The notes: generated by a model not told the origin, from the sequence alone. DNA of 64,000 nt from Mustela lutreola (GCF_030435805.1 NC_081308.1:131856936-131920935), one strand, 5' to 3'. Counted from the first letter of the stretch, positions 23,120 to 35,366 are shown. A program made the numbers and translations.

Positions 23120-23945
23120 TTGACGACCCCCCCCACACACCCCAGCCCTTGGTACCCTCTCCCCTGACCTAAGTCTGTTCTCCTTGAGGGCTGGGGAGAT
23201 GGGTGTGGCTGGGCGCCCCGGTTTCCGGCATTCTCTGCTTCCCCCACCACGTTCTACATTCCTGTCACCCACCTCATTGATTCACTGACCAAATCCTTAA
23301 CCTTAGCGACGGTTCAGGAGACAGGGGGTTGGATAGCATTCCCTTATTCTGGGAAAAGAGGGTTCTTTTCCTTGTGTGTGTCTCTTTCCCCTCCACTCCT
23401 AATTCTTCTGCTCTGTTTGGGAAGAACATGGAGGAAAAGCTTACTTCTGCCCCCACTGCTCTTACCCCTACTGTAGTGGCCTTTGGAGATGCCCCTGCCT
23501 CCCCCCACCAACTCTTGTGTGTGTTGGAGAGAAGGGGCCCTCCCAGCACAAAGTTGCATCCCCTGCCCCCCCCTTGTTAATTTATTCTAATTTATTAACT
23601 TTGGCCCACCCAATCTGAGAAGGGAGCACTGTGCCTCTCACCAGCGGCCTTCTGGTGAGGCCTGGGAGGGGAGAGGGCTTGGGTGTGGCCCGGTTGGAGG
23701 TTGATCCCACGGTTTTTGTTTCTTGTTTTTGTGTTTGTGTTCTCTGGCATTTGCTGAGAAAAAAAAATGTGAGCAAAGCAGAAGGAGGTGGGAAAATGGA
23801 TCTAAACCCCAGTATGCCCTGCCCCACCCCACAACCTTTCCCTTAGTGGTGGGAAACCCTTACCTTGCAAAGTGAATGTGTCCCCTTCCCCCAATCTCTA
23901 GTGTATTTCACAGAAAACCTCCCAATAAAACTGTGTTGAAACCTG
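23120..23945 (+). other. GDI1: GDI1 3' UTR with poly(A) signal
   Basis: Untranslated sequence follows the TGA at 23117-23119 and ends near AATAAA at 23924-23929, followed by TGTGTTG. Confidence 0.85.
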
Positions 23946-23949
23946 GGCC

Positions 23950-24480
23950 CAGATCTTCAGTTTTATTTCCCCAAAAACTGGGCAGTGGGTGGGGCCTCGG
24001 CTCCTTGGGCTGTTCCATTCTATCAGTTTCAGACTTCGGTTTAGCTCTACTCCGGATAGGTGTGAAAGGTGACTGCCTTCATCAGGGAGTTAGCTCCTGA
24101 ACCAAAGAGCCACATGCAGGCAAATTAGTGCTGACCTGTAACCCCTTGGGGTCAGTGTGGGGAAATAGGGGGAAGGGGGTCTGGCCTAGGGTGGGGGTGG
24201 AAGTGCAGGGGCCAGGGTCCTTGTCTCTAAGTCGAGGAGGCAGAGGGCACTCGGGCCCAGGTTCATGGCCAGTCTTGGGTGGGGGAGTCAAAAGGAAGGA
24301 GTGGGAACCAGCATGGCACAGGGGCGCTGGAGTGGGGTGTGGGTCTGGCCTTAGGCTGGGCTCAACATTAAGGAAGTGGAGGGTCTTGGTGGCCCAGGTT
24401 TGGGGTCAGCAGGATGAAGGCGAACTGGGGAGCCAGTCTCGGGCCAGGGGTTAACGTGGAGGAATTGATGGGGGAGCCAA
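23950..24480. other. Short GDI1-FAM50A spacer
   Basis: About half a kilobase of G-rich single-copy sequence between the GDI1 poly(A) site and the FAM50A island. No gene or repeat was recognised. Confidence 0.6.
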
Positions 24481-24696
24481 GGAAGCCAGGGACCCATCCA
24501 GCCTTCGGAGCCGGCGGGGCGGGGCAGGCCGGGCGGGGCCGGGCGGGGGCGGGGAGGCCGGGCGGGGGCGGGCCGGGGCGGGGCGAGGCGATCACGCGTT
24601 CCCTGGTGCCCGACGTCACCGCGCGGGCGTCAGCTGACTGCTCGGCTGCTGCCGTTTGCCGCCGTTGAGACTCCACCAGGCCGCTGTCGCTGTTAC

Positions 24697-24749
<53 letters not shown>

Positions 24750-25020
24750 TGGCTCAATACAAGGGCGCCGCGAGCGAAGCGGGCCGCGCCATGCACCTGA
24801 TGAAGAAGAGGGAGAAGCAGCGCGAGCAGATGGAGCAGATGAAGCAGCGGATCGCGGAGGTGCGGGCCAGGCCAGGGCGACTCGGAGCACGCGCGCCACC
24901 CGCCGCCCCGGCCTCCCCGCGAAACCCGCGGCACGCGGGACGCAGAGCCCCGGTGGCGAGCCGTGGCGGGACCCCTGCTCGCCCACCTCTGGCGACGGGC
25001 GCAAGCGGTCCGGCGACAGT
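24480..25020. promoter_or_regulatory. FAM50A: CpG island promoter of FAM50A
   Basis: GC-box arrays (GGGCGGGGC repeats, 24515-24592) with potential G-quadruplex form are followed by a CRE-like GACGTCAC at 24612-24619. The first exon with its GCC tract comes next. This fits a TATA-less ubiquitous promoter; the transcription start is inferred to lie between about 24620 and 24680. Confidence 0.75.
24704..24748 (+). repeat. (GCC)15 trinucleotide repeat at the FAM50A start codon
   Basis: Fifteen uninterrupted GCC units end exactly at the base before the FAM50A ATG (24749), so the last units form the GCCGCCATGG Kozak context. Transcribed in the 5' UTR as GCC, or as GGC on the other strand. Confidence 0.95.
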
Positions 25021-28000
25021 GTGCTCATCTGTAAAATGTGCCCAGGAGGCTGAGACGAGCTAAGCCTGTGACAAGCCTCCGGGAGTGCGAAGCCGTAGTC
25101 AGGGGTTGCGTTGGTGGCATTTGGGCTCCCCTCCTGTACACTGCATCTTTGCCCTGGCCCCCCAGGCTCTGGGAACGAGGCCTGCGCCCTGATCCAGTGG
25201 ATGCCAGGGAGGTCAGGTCCCATGGGCCCTGGCCAGTCCACTGGCTATTGAGCCTCATAACAGAGCCCTTTGCCCCGGGCCCAAGGCAGGGTTCACCGTC
25301 TGGGCTTTAGTGGATGGCTGGTGGCGGCGGGCTCTCAGGAAGCAAGTGTTCCTCTGCTTGGGCCTTTTGGGGAGACTCGTCTGAAGAGCAGGCTGTCTTC
25401 GGTACTGGGGCAAGCCAGCGCACGGAAGCAGCTGCACGCCAAGGCCCGCCTCGACCTTACTTCCCCCTGGTGGCCCAGCCATGCTGTCGCAGTGTGGACT
25501 TGCATTCTTCCGCTGGCCCCCTCCTTTACAGGCCACCAGCCAGAGAGGGACCTGTGTGGTACCAAGTGGGGCGGGGCTGGGATGCAGTGAGGTCTCATGA
25601 GGGAGCAACATTGCTCAGCGGGGGCACTCTTCACTCGCTCCTGTCACCTCTGGCTTGGGTCTCCACCTTCAGCTTCAAGGCTGGGTAGGAAAGACACCAA
25701 AGGGAGGTGGAGCCTGTGACCCCAGGCCACTGAGGGAGCTCTGGTCCCCAGCAGGAGACATGGAGGGGCCGCAACAGCACACCCCACTTAGCATCCTCAG
25801 CACTGGAAGTGCCCCCCAGAGCCCTGGGGACCCTTCCAGTAACCAAGGAAAGAGGAAATATCTTCCCCGAGGTCACATCACCGTGAGTCCAGAGGCAGAC
25901 CTGGGGCGAGAACCCAGGCCCCCGCTTCCACAGCGGGGTGGCGGCTGGCCCTCACCGCTCCCCTCGCGCCCCAACAGGAGAACATCATGAAATCGAACAT
26001 CGACAAGAAGTTCTCCGCTCACTACGACGCCGTGGAGGCGGAGCTCAAGTCTAGCACCGTTGGTGAGTGACCCTCGTGTGGGCCACCCTCTCCTGGCCCC
26101 AGACGCCTGCTGCCTTGCTGACTGTGGTGCCTGACCCTTGCTCGTCTTGCCGCCCCTCCCAGGTCTCGTGACCCTGAATGACATGAAGGCCAAGCAGGAG
26201 GCCCTGGTGAAGGAGAGGGAGAAGCAGCTGGCAAAGAAAGAGCAGTCGAAGGAGCTGCAGCTGTGGGTTTCGGCCCCACCGGCCACGGGCCTCCCCTCCT
26301 GGCACAGCTCGGGGCGGGCCGGGCCCTTTGCCCCTCCATGGCTAGGGTGGGGCGAGAGGGAAGCCTGCCCAGGGGCGGGAGGTGCCCCGGGCTGGTAACC
26401 AGCCCCGGCCCATGCCATGGAGGCCCCACACGGAGCACAGGCGGACGGCTCTGGGGCAGAGAAGGAGCCTCGGGGTGGGGCCGTGCGGCCTGAGGGCGCC
26501 TGTGCCCCGGCAGGAAGCTGGAGAAGCTGCGAGAGAAGGAGCGCAAGCAGGAGGCCAAGCGCAAGATCTCCAGCCTGTCCTTCACCCTGGATGAAGAGGA
26601 GGAGGCGGGCGACGAGGAGGAGGAGGCGTACGAGGAGGAGCTGGAGAGGGAAGGTAAAGGCTGCTTGCAGGGCCCGGGCTCTGGCATGAAGCGCGCCCGC
26701 CACCAGCCTCGACGGCCGCTCGGTTTGCGGTCCTGCAGCTCGCGCGTCGGGCCGGCTCCGAGGGCCGAGTCTGCAGGGCTGTGTCGGGGAGGGGCAGAGG
26801 CATGCGCGCGGCTCTGGGCAGGGGCCTGAGGTCCTTGGTGTAAGAGGCGGCCGCCCGTCCAGGAGCCTTCGGGAGCTGCCCTTCCCAAGCGCCGCGAAGC
26901 ATGGACTCGCGGAGGTCGTGAGCCTGCTCGTGTCTGTGCTGCTCGGTGGCCAGCGAGCGCGCAGCTCATGTGAGCAGGACACCAAATTGTCGATTTTGTT
27001 CGATCAATTTCAGGGTAAACTGACGCAGCCACAGACATTCGGGGGCTACTGATTGGACAGTAGAGGTCTCCGCCAAGGGACAGAGGGGTGTCGGGCTGTT
27101 CGGGAAGGCTGGGTAGCAAGGCGGAAACCAGTGTGGGGCCCCCGTGTGCCTCCACCGAGGCAGACAGATAGGGGCAGGGCCTTGGAGTCCCATAGGTCCG
27201 TAGGTGCCCTGCTGAAGGGCCTGGGGCCACCTCAGGACTGGGGTAAGTGCCCAGTGGTGGGGACGGTTGAGATGGGCCTAGGATGTGGAGAATTTCATGA
27301 GCAACCCGAGGGACTCGGGGTTGTGGAGAGATGGATAGAGTCAAGCGCTGAGTGTGCCTGGAAGCCGAGCTGGCAGGAGGGGACACGTGAAGGCCTGGGA
27401 GTCTGGGACGGTGGGCCCGGGCTGCTTTGGAAAGTGTGGTGGCAGGGAACTGAGGCAGGGCACAGCAGGGCACGGCGGGGTGCGGTGTGGCCACAGGCCC
27501 AGTCTCCTGGCCTGGACGGGAGTGGCTGGCACGGTCGGGAGGAAAAGTCTGCGCCCCCTGGGGTCTCGTGTGCTCCCTGTGCAGCGGTGAGGCACCGGAG
27601 AGGACCTCAGTGGCACTTATCAGTAGTAAGTGTGGAGGGACACACGGTAGCATCACGACCTGTGCATCTGTGTGGCAGGGACCACTGTTTGGGACAGCAT
27701 CGGGACCTGGGGGAAGGCTATTAACATCCCTGTGGGTTGTGAGGGCTTCCTCCATCCCCCCACCCCCGTGGTTCGGTTTTGTGGGCCCTGCGATGGGGCA
27801 CTAGTGTGGGATTCTCTGGGTGATTGTAATGGGCAGGCAGGCCCTGCCGCGGCAGGCTGGAGTGTATGCTTGTCCGTCAGGGCCCCAGTTTTCCAAAAGG
27901 GCTCTTAGGGGTCTGTGAGACCCTTTTAGGGGGTCTGCAAGCTCAGAAACATGTTCCTGGTTGTGCTAAAGCATTCTGGGCCTCCCGAGCCTGCAGCGTG

Positions 28001-30399
28001 ATAATGTCATCACCGCAATGGCTCACAGCGTGCGGCCTTCCTGCTGCTGAGCCTTCAGTGTCACTCAGGCTTCATCTCAAGTTCGGTGACTGTCAGTGGT
28101 TATCGCCCCGCAGATGCGAGCCCTCCGGGGTCCTCCGTGACTGGTGACAGTGCTCACGGGCACCACACACCCACCGTGCTTGTTTTTCACGTCCTCGCTG
28201 TGGAGACCAAGTTGAGTCCCAGCTGCGGGCGAGCCGGGCCCGAGTGCAGCGGGCCTTTCCCTCTCCCTGCTCCCTACGGCTCCAGTGTGGGCCCTGTGGG
28301 ACCCGGGGCTTCGGTTTGCTCGCTTCTTTTGGTGCTGCACAGGCTGGCCCTAATGCCCTAAGTTCCCTGGGGCACTTCAGGCCGCAGCTGACGGGGCAAG
28401 CCCCTGGTCCCCAACCTTCTGTCCAGCTGCTGGTGGTGGAGACTGACGTCAGGGCCTGTGGGCAAGGCTCGGGCTCCCTAGTGTTGTCAGGTGGTGCCAG
28501 AGGTTCTGGGAAGCCCCTGATGCCACGGACGCCCGTGTTTGCTTCTGCTGCAGAGGTCACCACAAAGAAGAGGAAACTGGGGAAGAACCCTGATGTGGAC
28601 ACCAGCTTCCTACCTGACCGAGACCGCGAGGTAAAAGCCGCCTGCCCCTTGACTCGGCCCCCCTAGTGGCCTGGGGCTTCCCTCCTTCACCCGTGTCCTC
28701 CCCAGGAAGAGGAGAACCGGCTCCGGGAAGAGCTGCGGCAGGAGTGGGAGGCCAAGCAGGAGAAGATCAAGAGTGAGGCCTGCTGAGCGGGATGGTGATG
28801 GGGAGCCGGCCCTGCTGCTGCCGCGGGGCTTCGGGGCAGCGCCCCTAGCTCCCGGGAGCTGGCGGAGGCCAAGGGCCAATTCTGCTTCCCAGGTGAGGAG
28901 ATCGAAATCACCTTCAGTTACTGGGACGGCTCTGGGCACCGGCGGACGGTGAAGGTAGGCGGTGTGGGCCGTGCAGCCTGCTTCCCAGGCTCCTGCGGCC
29001 CAGCCTCCCTCGTTCAAGCCTGGCCCTAGAATTTCACAGGTCCTTTTCCTGTGAGTGGTCCCTGAGGACCCTGGAGGGGGCAGGCCAGCGGCCCTGGACC
29101 CTCGTCGGGGGGAGCCAGGGCCTCCAGGGTCCTTGGCCGGGCCTTCCAGGCCACTGCCTTCTTGAGGGCCCCTGCCCAGGCTGCCGCGTTCTGTCCCCTG
29201 CCGCTTGCTCTCCTGGATGGTGGCGTTTGGGCCGCTCCTGCAGATGAAAAAGGGCAACACAATGCAGCAGTTCCTGCAGAAGGCACTGGAGATCCTGCGC
29301 AAAGACTTCAGCGAGCTCAGGTGCGGGTGTGCGGGTGGGGCTGAGCGCGGGTGGTAGGAGCACTGTGGCCTCCCGGCCCCGGTTCTGGAGAACTAAGGGG
29401 TGGCCGGGTCCCCTGGTGGGAGGGCAGCCTGCTGGGCACGGGGATCCTGAGAGAGTGGTGCCGAGGTGGGGGTGGAGGACGGCGGGCGCTGGTCCCTGGC
29501 TCACTGCCTGGCTCCGGCTCTGGCTCCGTGGCCCTACTCGGGTGGCCGCTGCCACCAGCTCACAGCCCCTGCCTGCATCCGGCAGGTCGGCGGGGGTGGA
29601 GCAGCTCATGTACATCAAGGAGGACTTGATCATACCCCACGTGAGGCTCTTCTCTTCCTCGGAGGCCCCGGGTGGGGGCGGGCAGCGTGGGGTCGGGGGG
29701 CTTTGGAGTGTCTGGGGGCTTCTTGAGAGGGGCCCCCGTCCCAGCCCGGGTCATTGGCTCAATCCAGCAGGGCCTGTGGGCAGGTGGGCGGGAGCAGCTG
29801 AGATGGATGTTTCTAGCCATGCTTTCCGCTCTCCGCTCCTAGCACCACAGCTTCTACGACTTCATTGTCACCAAGGCACGAGGGAAGAGCGGTAAGTGCG
29901 CCCCCTTCCGCGTGGGATCCCCAGGCCTCCCTCGGCCCCTCTAGCCCCGGAGCAGCCGCATGATGGTCTCGGATGGCTGCGTTCTCTGCAGGGCCGCTCT
30001 TTAACTTTGACGTTCACGATGACGTGCGGCTGCTCAGTGATGCCACCGTGGAGAAGGATGAGGTGCGGGGCTGCAGCGGCGCGGGGCGGGGGAGGAACAG
30101 TGGCAGAAAGGAGAGCTCGGGGTGGGGGGCGCCCCCTCTCCCGCCGGCGGCCCAGAGCCACAGGGCCCTGTCCGTGCGCCCCCCTCAGTCCCACGCAGGC
30201 AAGGTGGTGCTGCGGAGCTGGTACGAGAAGAACAAGCACATTTTTCCCGCCAGCCGCTGGGAGCCCTACGACCCCGAGAAGAAGTGGGACAAGTACACGG
30301 TGAGCAGCCCCCTCCCCACAGGGGGCCTTGAGCTGGGGGAGGGGAGCCAGCCGGCCTTCAGCCCGCTCAGTCCTCTTGTTCTCACCCCAGATCCGGTGA
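24749..30399 (+). CDS. FAM50A: FAM50A (XAP5) nuclear protein, complete
   Basis: FAM50A is a conserved XAP5-family nuclear protein associated with the spliceosome and, in humans, with Armfield X-linked intellectual disability. Thirteen coding exons join in phase to 337 aa (human 339): 24749-24859, 25978-26062, 26163-26262, 26514-26653, 28554-28630, 28706-28772, 28893-28954, 29244-29320, 29586-29640, 29843-29891, 29992-30062, 30189-30299 and 30391-30399. The N-terminal half is basic coiled coil ([15 protein letters not shown]). It is followed by an acidic run encoded at about 26586-26650, a KKRK nuclear-localisation-like motif, and the XAP5 domain ([14 protein letters not shown] to [15 protein letters not shown]). 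The last coding exon encodes only Ile-Arg-stop. No damage is seen. Confidence 0.96.
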
Positions 30400-30610
30400 A
30401 CGGTGAACCGTGGTGCTGAGCGCCATGGCTCCTCCAGCTCCAGCTGTCCTCTGCCCCCTCCCGGGGTCTCCAGGACTCCAGGCGCCCCCCCACCCCCTCC
30501 CCACTTCCTCAGCCCTGACCTGACTGACTAGGGAAGGGAGCAGGGAGCTGGCGACCCCTGCCACTGGTGGTGTCACTTTTATGAGAAATAAATGCGCACG
30601 GCAGAGTTGT
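30400..30610 (+). other. FAM50A: FAM50A 3' UTR with poly(A) signal
   Basis: A short 3' UTR of about 200 bases ending near AATAAA at 30587-30592. Confidence 0.85.
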
Positions 30611-30611
30611 T

Positions 30612-30870
30612 TTAAACATTGCTTATGGAGGTAAAATTCACCATTTTGATCATTTGATTGGGGGGTACTTAGTTCACTCACAGTGTTGTGCGACCATCAT
30701 CTCTGTCTATGTCCAGATCATTTCTGTCGTACCCCCGCCAAGGAGACCCCGTGCCCATTCACAGCCTCTCCCCCAGCCCCTGGTACCCCCTTGTCTGCTT
30801 TCTGTCTGTATGGATTTGCCTATTCTGGAAGTTCCACATAAATGAAATCATGCACTGTTTCTGGTCTTCG
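30612..30870 (-). mobile_element. Old L1-type repeat fragment
   Basis: GGTAAAATTCACCATTTTGA, ACTCACAGTGTTGTGCGACC, CCAGCCCCTGGTACCCCC and TCCACATAAATGAAATCATG occur in the order of a common mammalian interspersed repeat that I attribute to old L1 3' sequence in reverse orientation. A second copy of the same segment is at 33375-33660. It starts right after the FAM50A poly(A) signal. Confidence 0.55.
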
Positions 30871-33040
30871 TATCTGGCTAGAGAGCACGTGTTTGTCTGC
30901 TGGGGGCGGGAGCATGGGAGTCTGCCTAAGGGGGTTGTTCGCAACCCGCCGGGGCCTGGGCAGGCACTGCCATTGGAGCCAACCCACTCTCTTCAGGACA
31001 CCCATGTGACATCGTGGTTGTCTGTGGTGAGTGGGAGGGGTCCTCCCTTCCCCCAGGCCTTTGGGCTCCTCTTCTGTCTCCTTCCTGCCCATTCCATAGG
31101 GGATGCGGCTGTCCTGTGGCTCGCGGCCCCCCTGCACCCATACCACAGCTCTGGAAACCCACCTTTGCCCTCCTGGAGCTGCGCCCTTCCCAGCCTGTCT
31201 GCCCGGTGCCTGCGCGGGAAGGCCGCTGCGGGTGCCCCATGTTGTCATGGCTCCGAGGGGGGAGGTCTAGCTTGGGGCTGGTGCTCCTGCTCCCCACCCT
31301 TGCTTTAGCAGCCAGATCCCCCAGTTCCCTTCGGGTAAGCTGAGGCAGGCAAGTCCCATTCTAGAAGGCTAAGAAAGACAACCTGATTACTCCCTGCTTC
31401 CATTCTTCCTCTCGCCTAAACCAGAGCAGAGGGAATGGGCAGCCCCTGGATGACAGCATCCCAGGTCTGGGTCTGGCCCCCCGCTTTGGCAAACAGATGG
31501 AACAGTGGGGGACCCCACAAGGGACGGAAGCTCCTGTGCCCTCCTCCCCCCATGGGCAGAGCCCTGTGTCCCCTTCAGATGCAGCATGGGTGATCCTGGC
31601 CGGCAACCAGGAGCTCTCCCTCGGCCTTCCCGGCCCTGTGTCTGGGCAGAGCCATCTGGTGTCGTTTGGAGGAGGGACCCAGAGAGCCTGGACATGAGCA
31701 CCTCCGTGGCACAGCAGGGAATGGGTCGCCAAGCCTGACCCCTGGTCCTGGTTGTGGGGGACAAGTCTGAGGACCTCAATGGGGCCTTTTGTTTGGCACT
31801 GGGAACCCTGGAGAGGGGATCATCTGGCCTTCTGCACCAGAAGAGTATGCTTCTCAAGGAAAGGGAGCCCCTCTCAGCTGGCTTACCCAGTTGAAATGGT
31901 TGCCAGGGGAACTGCGTTTGACCCCATAGCTTCTGGAAAACAAGCTCCATAAGGCCGGGTCTTGGATCCTGGCAGGGAAGGACCTGGCTCGGAAGCACTG
32001 TAAATCTACGGGGGTTGGGTCAGGATCCAGGGGCAGGGGTGTGGGGACTGTAAGGGGAGGAGACTCACTTCCTTCCGAGCCAGGCCAGTGAAGGGACATA
32101 GCCTTGGTGGGGGCGGGGGCTGAGAGAGGCGCCCCCTTGCCTAAGTAGGGGTGGTGGGTGTCTGGCCTCAGGTTTGGTGGGCACAAGCCAGAGTTCCTGT
32201 GGGGACGGGCTGGGCTAGCGCCGGGTACCCTCTTCCCGGGACTTTGGCCCCATACAAATGTGGAGCTCAGAGGGCAGGCTGCAGACAGAAGCTGGGAAGC
32301 CGTCAGACTCGGGGACCACGTGAAGTCACGGAACTTGGCGAACGGTCACCAACACTTCTGGGGAGCAGTGGGGCCGGCGCTGCGCCAGGCCTCATTCCTG
32401 GGCTGTGGGGGTGCGGTGGGGGCTGAGCAAGCACGCGGGTGGGTGTGAACAGCAGACGGAGACGACACACGAACAAGCAACGTGCAGACGGGCCTCTCTG
32501 AGGCCCCGGCGCGGTGGCTGACAAGGGTGACAAGCGACAACCCCAAATGGAGGGTAGAGTGCTCCAGAGGGTCAGCGAGTGTGAAGACGCCGCAGGCAGG
32601 TCCGCGGAAGGCGCTGGAGGGCAGAGAGGAAGGCCAGGGCTGTGAGCTGGAGGGGTGGATGCTGGATCTTTTCTCGTTTACCTTGACCGGTTCTGCAGAA
32701 GCCAGGATTCCGCCTGGTTCACATGGCAGCAGCCCCGGTGGCAGCAGCCCGGGTGGTGGTGGAGACACCCTGTCCCTGGCAGCCCTCCCTGCCCAGTTCC
32801 CGCAGTGCCTCAGGCAGAGAAGCGTCTCCCTGTATCTGTGCAGGCAGGGCCTCCTTATTCTTTCCTTTTAAAGCAGCAGAATTAATTTTCCAGACATTTT
32901 GCAACCCCCCCGCCCCCAAGCCCAGGACATCATCACTCGCCCCCAGGACACATGCAACCCGAGAGAGAACATGTGTTCTCCCAATGTAGGGTTTTGCTTA
33001 ATTTTTAAAGACTTTTTTAAAAAAGGTACTTTTATTTTCT
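30871..33040. other. Intergenic single-copy sequence, no gene seen
   Basis: No frame here resembles a protein I know, and no repeat family was recognised. GC content is moderate to high. It may contain regulatory DNA for the flanking genes, but nothing specific can be supported. Confidence 0.6.
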
Positions 33041-33043
33041 TTT

Positions 33044-33211
33044 CTTTAAAGATTTTATTTATTTATTTGACAGACAGAGATCACAAGTAGGCAGAGAGGC
33101 AGGCACAGAATGAGATGGAAGCAGGCCCCCTACTGATCGATCCCAGGACCCTGAGACCATGACCCGAGCCGAAGGCAGAGGCTTTAACCCACTGAGCCCT
33201 CCAGGCACCCC
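33044..33211 (-). mobile_element. CAN-SINE, internally shortened
   Basis: Minus-strand SINE with ATCACAAGTAGGCAGAGAGG and a head CCACTGAGCCCTCCAGGCACCCC. About 25 bases of the usual AGAGAGCCCGATG-GGGGCTC section are missing near 33134. Confidence 0.8.
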
Positions 33212-33212
33212 T

Positions 33213-33361
33213 AAAGACTTATTTTTTATTCTAGAGAGAGAGAAAGTGAGTGAGAGGGAGAGGAGAGCGAGAATCCTCAGTCAGATTCAGGACCCTGAGA
33301 TCATGACCGGAGCTGAAATCAAAAGTCAGATCCTTATTGGACCGGGCTACCCAGGTGCTCC
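33213..33361 (-). mobile_element. Diverged CAN-SINE
   Basis: AAAGACTTATTTTTTATTCT to GGGCTACCCAGGTGCTCC is a shorter, older minus-strand copy directly next to the previous one. Confidence 0.65.
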
Positions 33362-33374
33362 TTTCTGAATTTTC

Positions 33375-33660
33375 AAAAAACATTTTCAACTGAGGGCAAA
33401 TTCACATAACAAAAATAACCACTAACCGTTTAAAAAAAGTACATTTCAAAGTGGTGTTTACTATGTTCAGTATTGTGCGACTGTCACCCCTATCTGGTTC
33501 CAGAACCTTCCCATCACCTCAAAGTGAGACCCTGTGCCCACTCAAAGGTCTCTCTTCAATTCCTCCCCCCAGCTCCTGACAACCACTCATCTAGTTTCCG
33601 GTCATGTGCACTTGAGTCTTTTGGGAATGTCACATAAATGAAATTGTACAACTGAAGAGC
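33375..33660 (-). mobile_element. Old L1-type repeat fragment, second copy
   Basis: The order GGGCAAATTCACATAACAAA, AGTATTGTGCGACTGTCACC, CCCAGCTCCTGACAACCACT and TGTCACATAAATGAAATTGT parallels 30612-30870, so both belong to one old family, probably L1 3' sequence. Confidence 0.55.
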
Positions 33661-33829
33661 TATGTAGATAGACCGACCTTTCATGCTCATGGACTGGCGG
33701 GCTCAGTAGAATTGGGGCGTGGGTATTGGGTCTGTGCTGCCGTGTAATGTCAGTGAGGAGGGGGCCATGCAGGCCTATATGCCAAGATGTGGGGAGCTTG
33801 GGCCATGTTAGAATCAAGCACCATGATGA

Positions 33830-34165
33830 CTCCCTTCCCCAGTGATCTAGAATTCAGTGCAATCCCTGTCCAAAACCCCAGCCTACTTTTTTGTGTAAAA
33901 ATTGACCAGCTCACCCTCAAAGTGTGTAGACATGCAAAGGACCTAGAAATCCAAAAACAGTTTCAAAGAAGAAGAGCAAAGTCAGACACCTGATTTCCAA
34001 ACCTACTATGAAGCCACAGTAATCCAGGCTGCGTAGTATGAGCACGAGGACAGGTGCATAGGGGCTGGCACAGAATCAGGGTCCGGGAAGAAATGTTTGC
34101 ATTGGAGGTTAAGAGACGACGCTGGAGCAGTCGGTTATCTGCAGGGAAAAAGTACACTTAAACCC
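33830..34165 (+). mobile_element. L1 ORF2 fragment
   Basis: ATGCAAAGGACCTAGAAATC, GATTTCCAAACCTACTATGA and AGCCACAGTAATCCAGGCTG match the well-known 3' part of mammalian L1 ORF2. It is heavily decayed and interrupted to the right by an LTR fossil. Confidence 0.75.
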
Positions 34166-34612
34166 TGCTGTCAGGGATTGACTTGCGTCCCCAGAAAGAA
34201 ATGTCGCGGTTCTCCCCCAGGACCCTCGAATGCGACCTGGTTTGGAGACGGGGTTTTTACAGACGGAATCAAGATGAGTTGTGCTGGAGGAGAATGGACC
34301 CTAATCCGAGACAACTGGTGTCCTTGTAAGATGCAGCGGTGGCCCTCGCGTTGGCAGGAGGCAGCGGGCCCGTGGTGGCAGGAGGAGTGGCGCCCACCAG
34401 CCAGGGCAGGGCAAGGACTCTGGCCACCGCAGCCACTGGAAGACTCAAGGAAAGATCAGCCCCCAGAGCCTTGGGAGGGGGAGGACCGCCCTGCCCGCAC
34501 CTGGATTCCTGCCTTCTGGCCTGGGAGTGGGGAGGGGAGTAAATGTCTCTTGTTTTAAATCCCTCTGTATGTGGTACTTCTTTGGGCAGCCCCAGGACAA
34601 TCACCTTGTTTT
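34166..34612 (+). mobile_element. MLT1-type MaLR solo LTR (fossil)
   Basis: TGACTTGCGTCCCCAGAAAG, GACCTGGTTTGGAGACGGGG, AACTGGTGTCCTTGTAAG and a terminal TGTGGTACTTCTTTGGGCAG fit an MLT1-family LTR in plus orientation. It is a decayed solo LTR without internal sequence, inserted in an old L1. Confidence 0.7.
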
Positions 34613-34619
34613 GACCATA

Positions 34620-35025
34620 CAGAGAAATGAACTTGACAGCTTACAGATCGAAAAGTAAAAGCCCAAATTGAGAAAACAAAAAACATCTATTAAAACACAG
34701 GAGAAAATCTTTGTGACCTTGCACGAAGCAAAGTTTGGGCAGGATACAAAAATCATTAATCATAAAAGGAAAAAAATTAATAAATTGGACTTCATAATAA
34801 TGTAAGCTTTTGCTCTTGGAAAGATGCTACTATGAAAATAAAAAGACAAGCCACTGGCTTGGAGACAAAAACAGAAATACCTTATGACAAAGGGCTTGTC
34901 TCTGGAATATGGAGAGTGTATATAAACTCCTGCAAGTCAAGAAACATGAGAAAGACATCTTACCCTTTCCAAAATGGGCACAAGATTTGAATAGATATGT
35001 CACACAAGATGATGTAAGAATGGCA
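34620..35025 (+). mobile_element. L1 ORF2 3' fragment
   Basis: ATAAATTGGACTTCATAATA, GGAATATGGAGAGTGTATAT and CAAAATGGGCACAAGATTTG are decayed L1 ORF2 end sequence continuing the element left of the LTR fossil. Confidence 0.75.
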
Positions 35026-35026
35026 C

Positions 35027-35228
35027 GGGGCACCTGGGTGGCGCAGTTGGTTAAGCAACTGCCTTTGGCTCAGGTCATGATCCTGGAGTCCCGGGATCGA
35101 GTCCCACATCGGACTCCCAGCTCCACGGGGAGTCTGCTTCTCCCTCTGAACTTCTCCCCTCTCATGGTCTCGCTCACTGTCTCTCTCTCTCTCTCTCAAA
35201 TAAATAAATAAAATCTTAAAAAAAAAAA
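35027..35228 (+). mobile_element. CAN-SINE in L1
   Basis: Plus-strand SINE starting GGGGCACCTGGGTGGCGCAG. AAGAATGGCA precedes it and recurs at about 35227. Confidence 0.88.
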
Positions 35229-35239
35229 GAATGGCAAAG

Positions 35240-35366
35240 GGGGGGGGTACCTGGGTGGTTCAGTCAGTTGAGCATCTGCCTCTGCTCAGCTGGGAGCCTG
35301 TTTCCCCTCTATCTGCCTGCTTGTGATCTCTCTCTGTCAAATAAATAAAATCTTAAAAAAAGAGAA
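35240..35366 (+). mobile_element. CAN-SINE with internal deletion
   Basis: Plus-strand copy with the middle third missing: the head runs from CTCAGTCAGTTGAGCATCTG-like sequence straight into TGCTCAGCTGGGAGCCTG. AAGAATGGTAAAAGC follows it. Confidence 0.8.

Noticed and set aside
26022-27755. 577-codon open frame on the minus strand across FAM50A exons and introns
   Set aside because: It lies antisense to real exons in GC-rich DNA, resembles no known protein, and is Pro/Ser/Ala/Arg-rich as expected for a chance frame in such composition.
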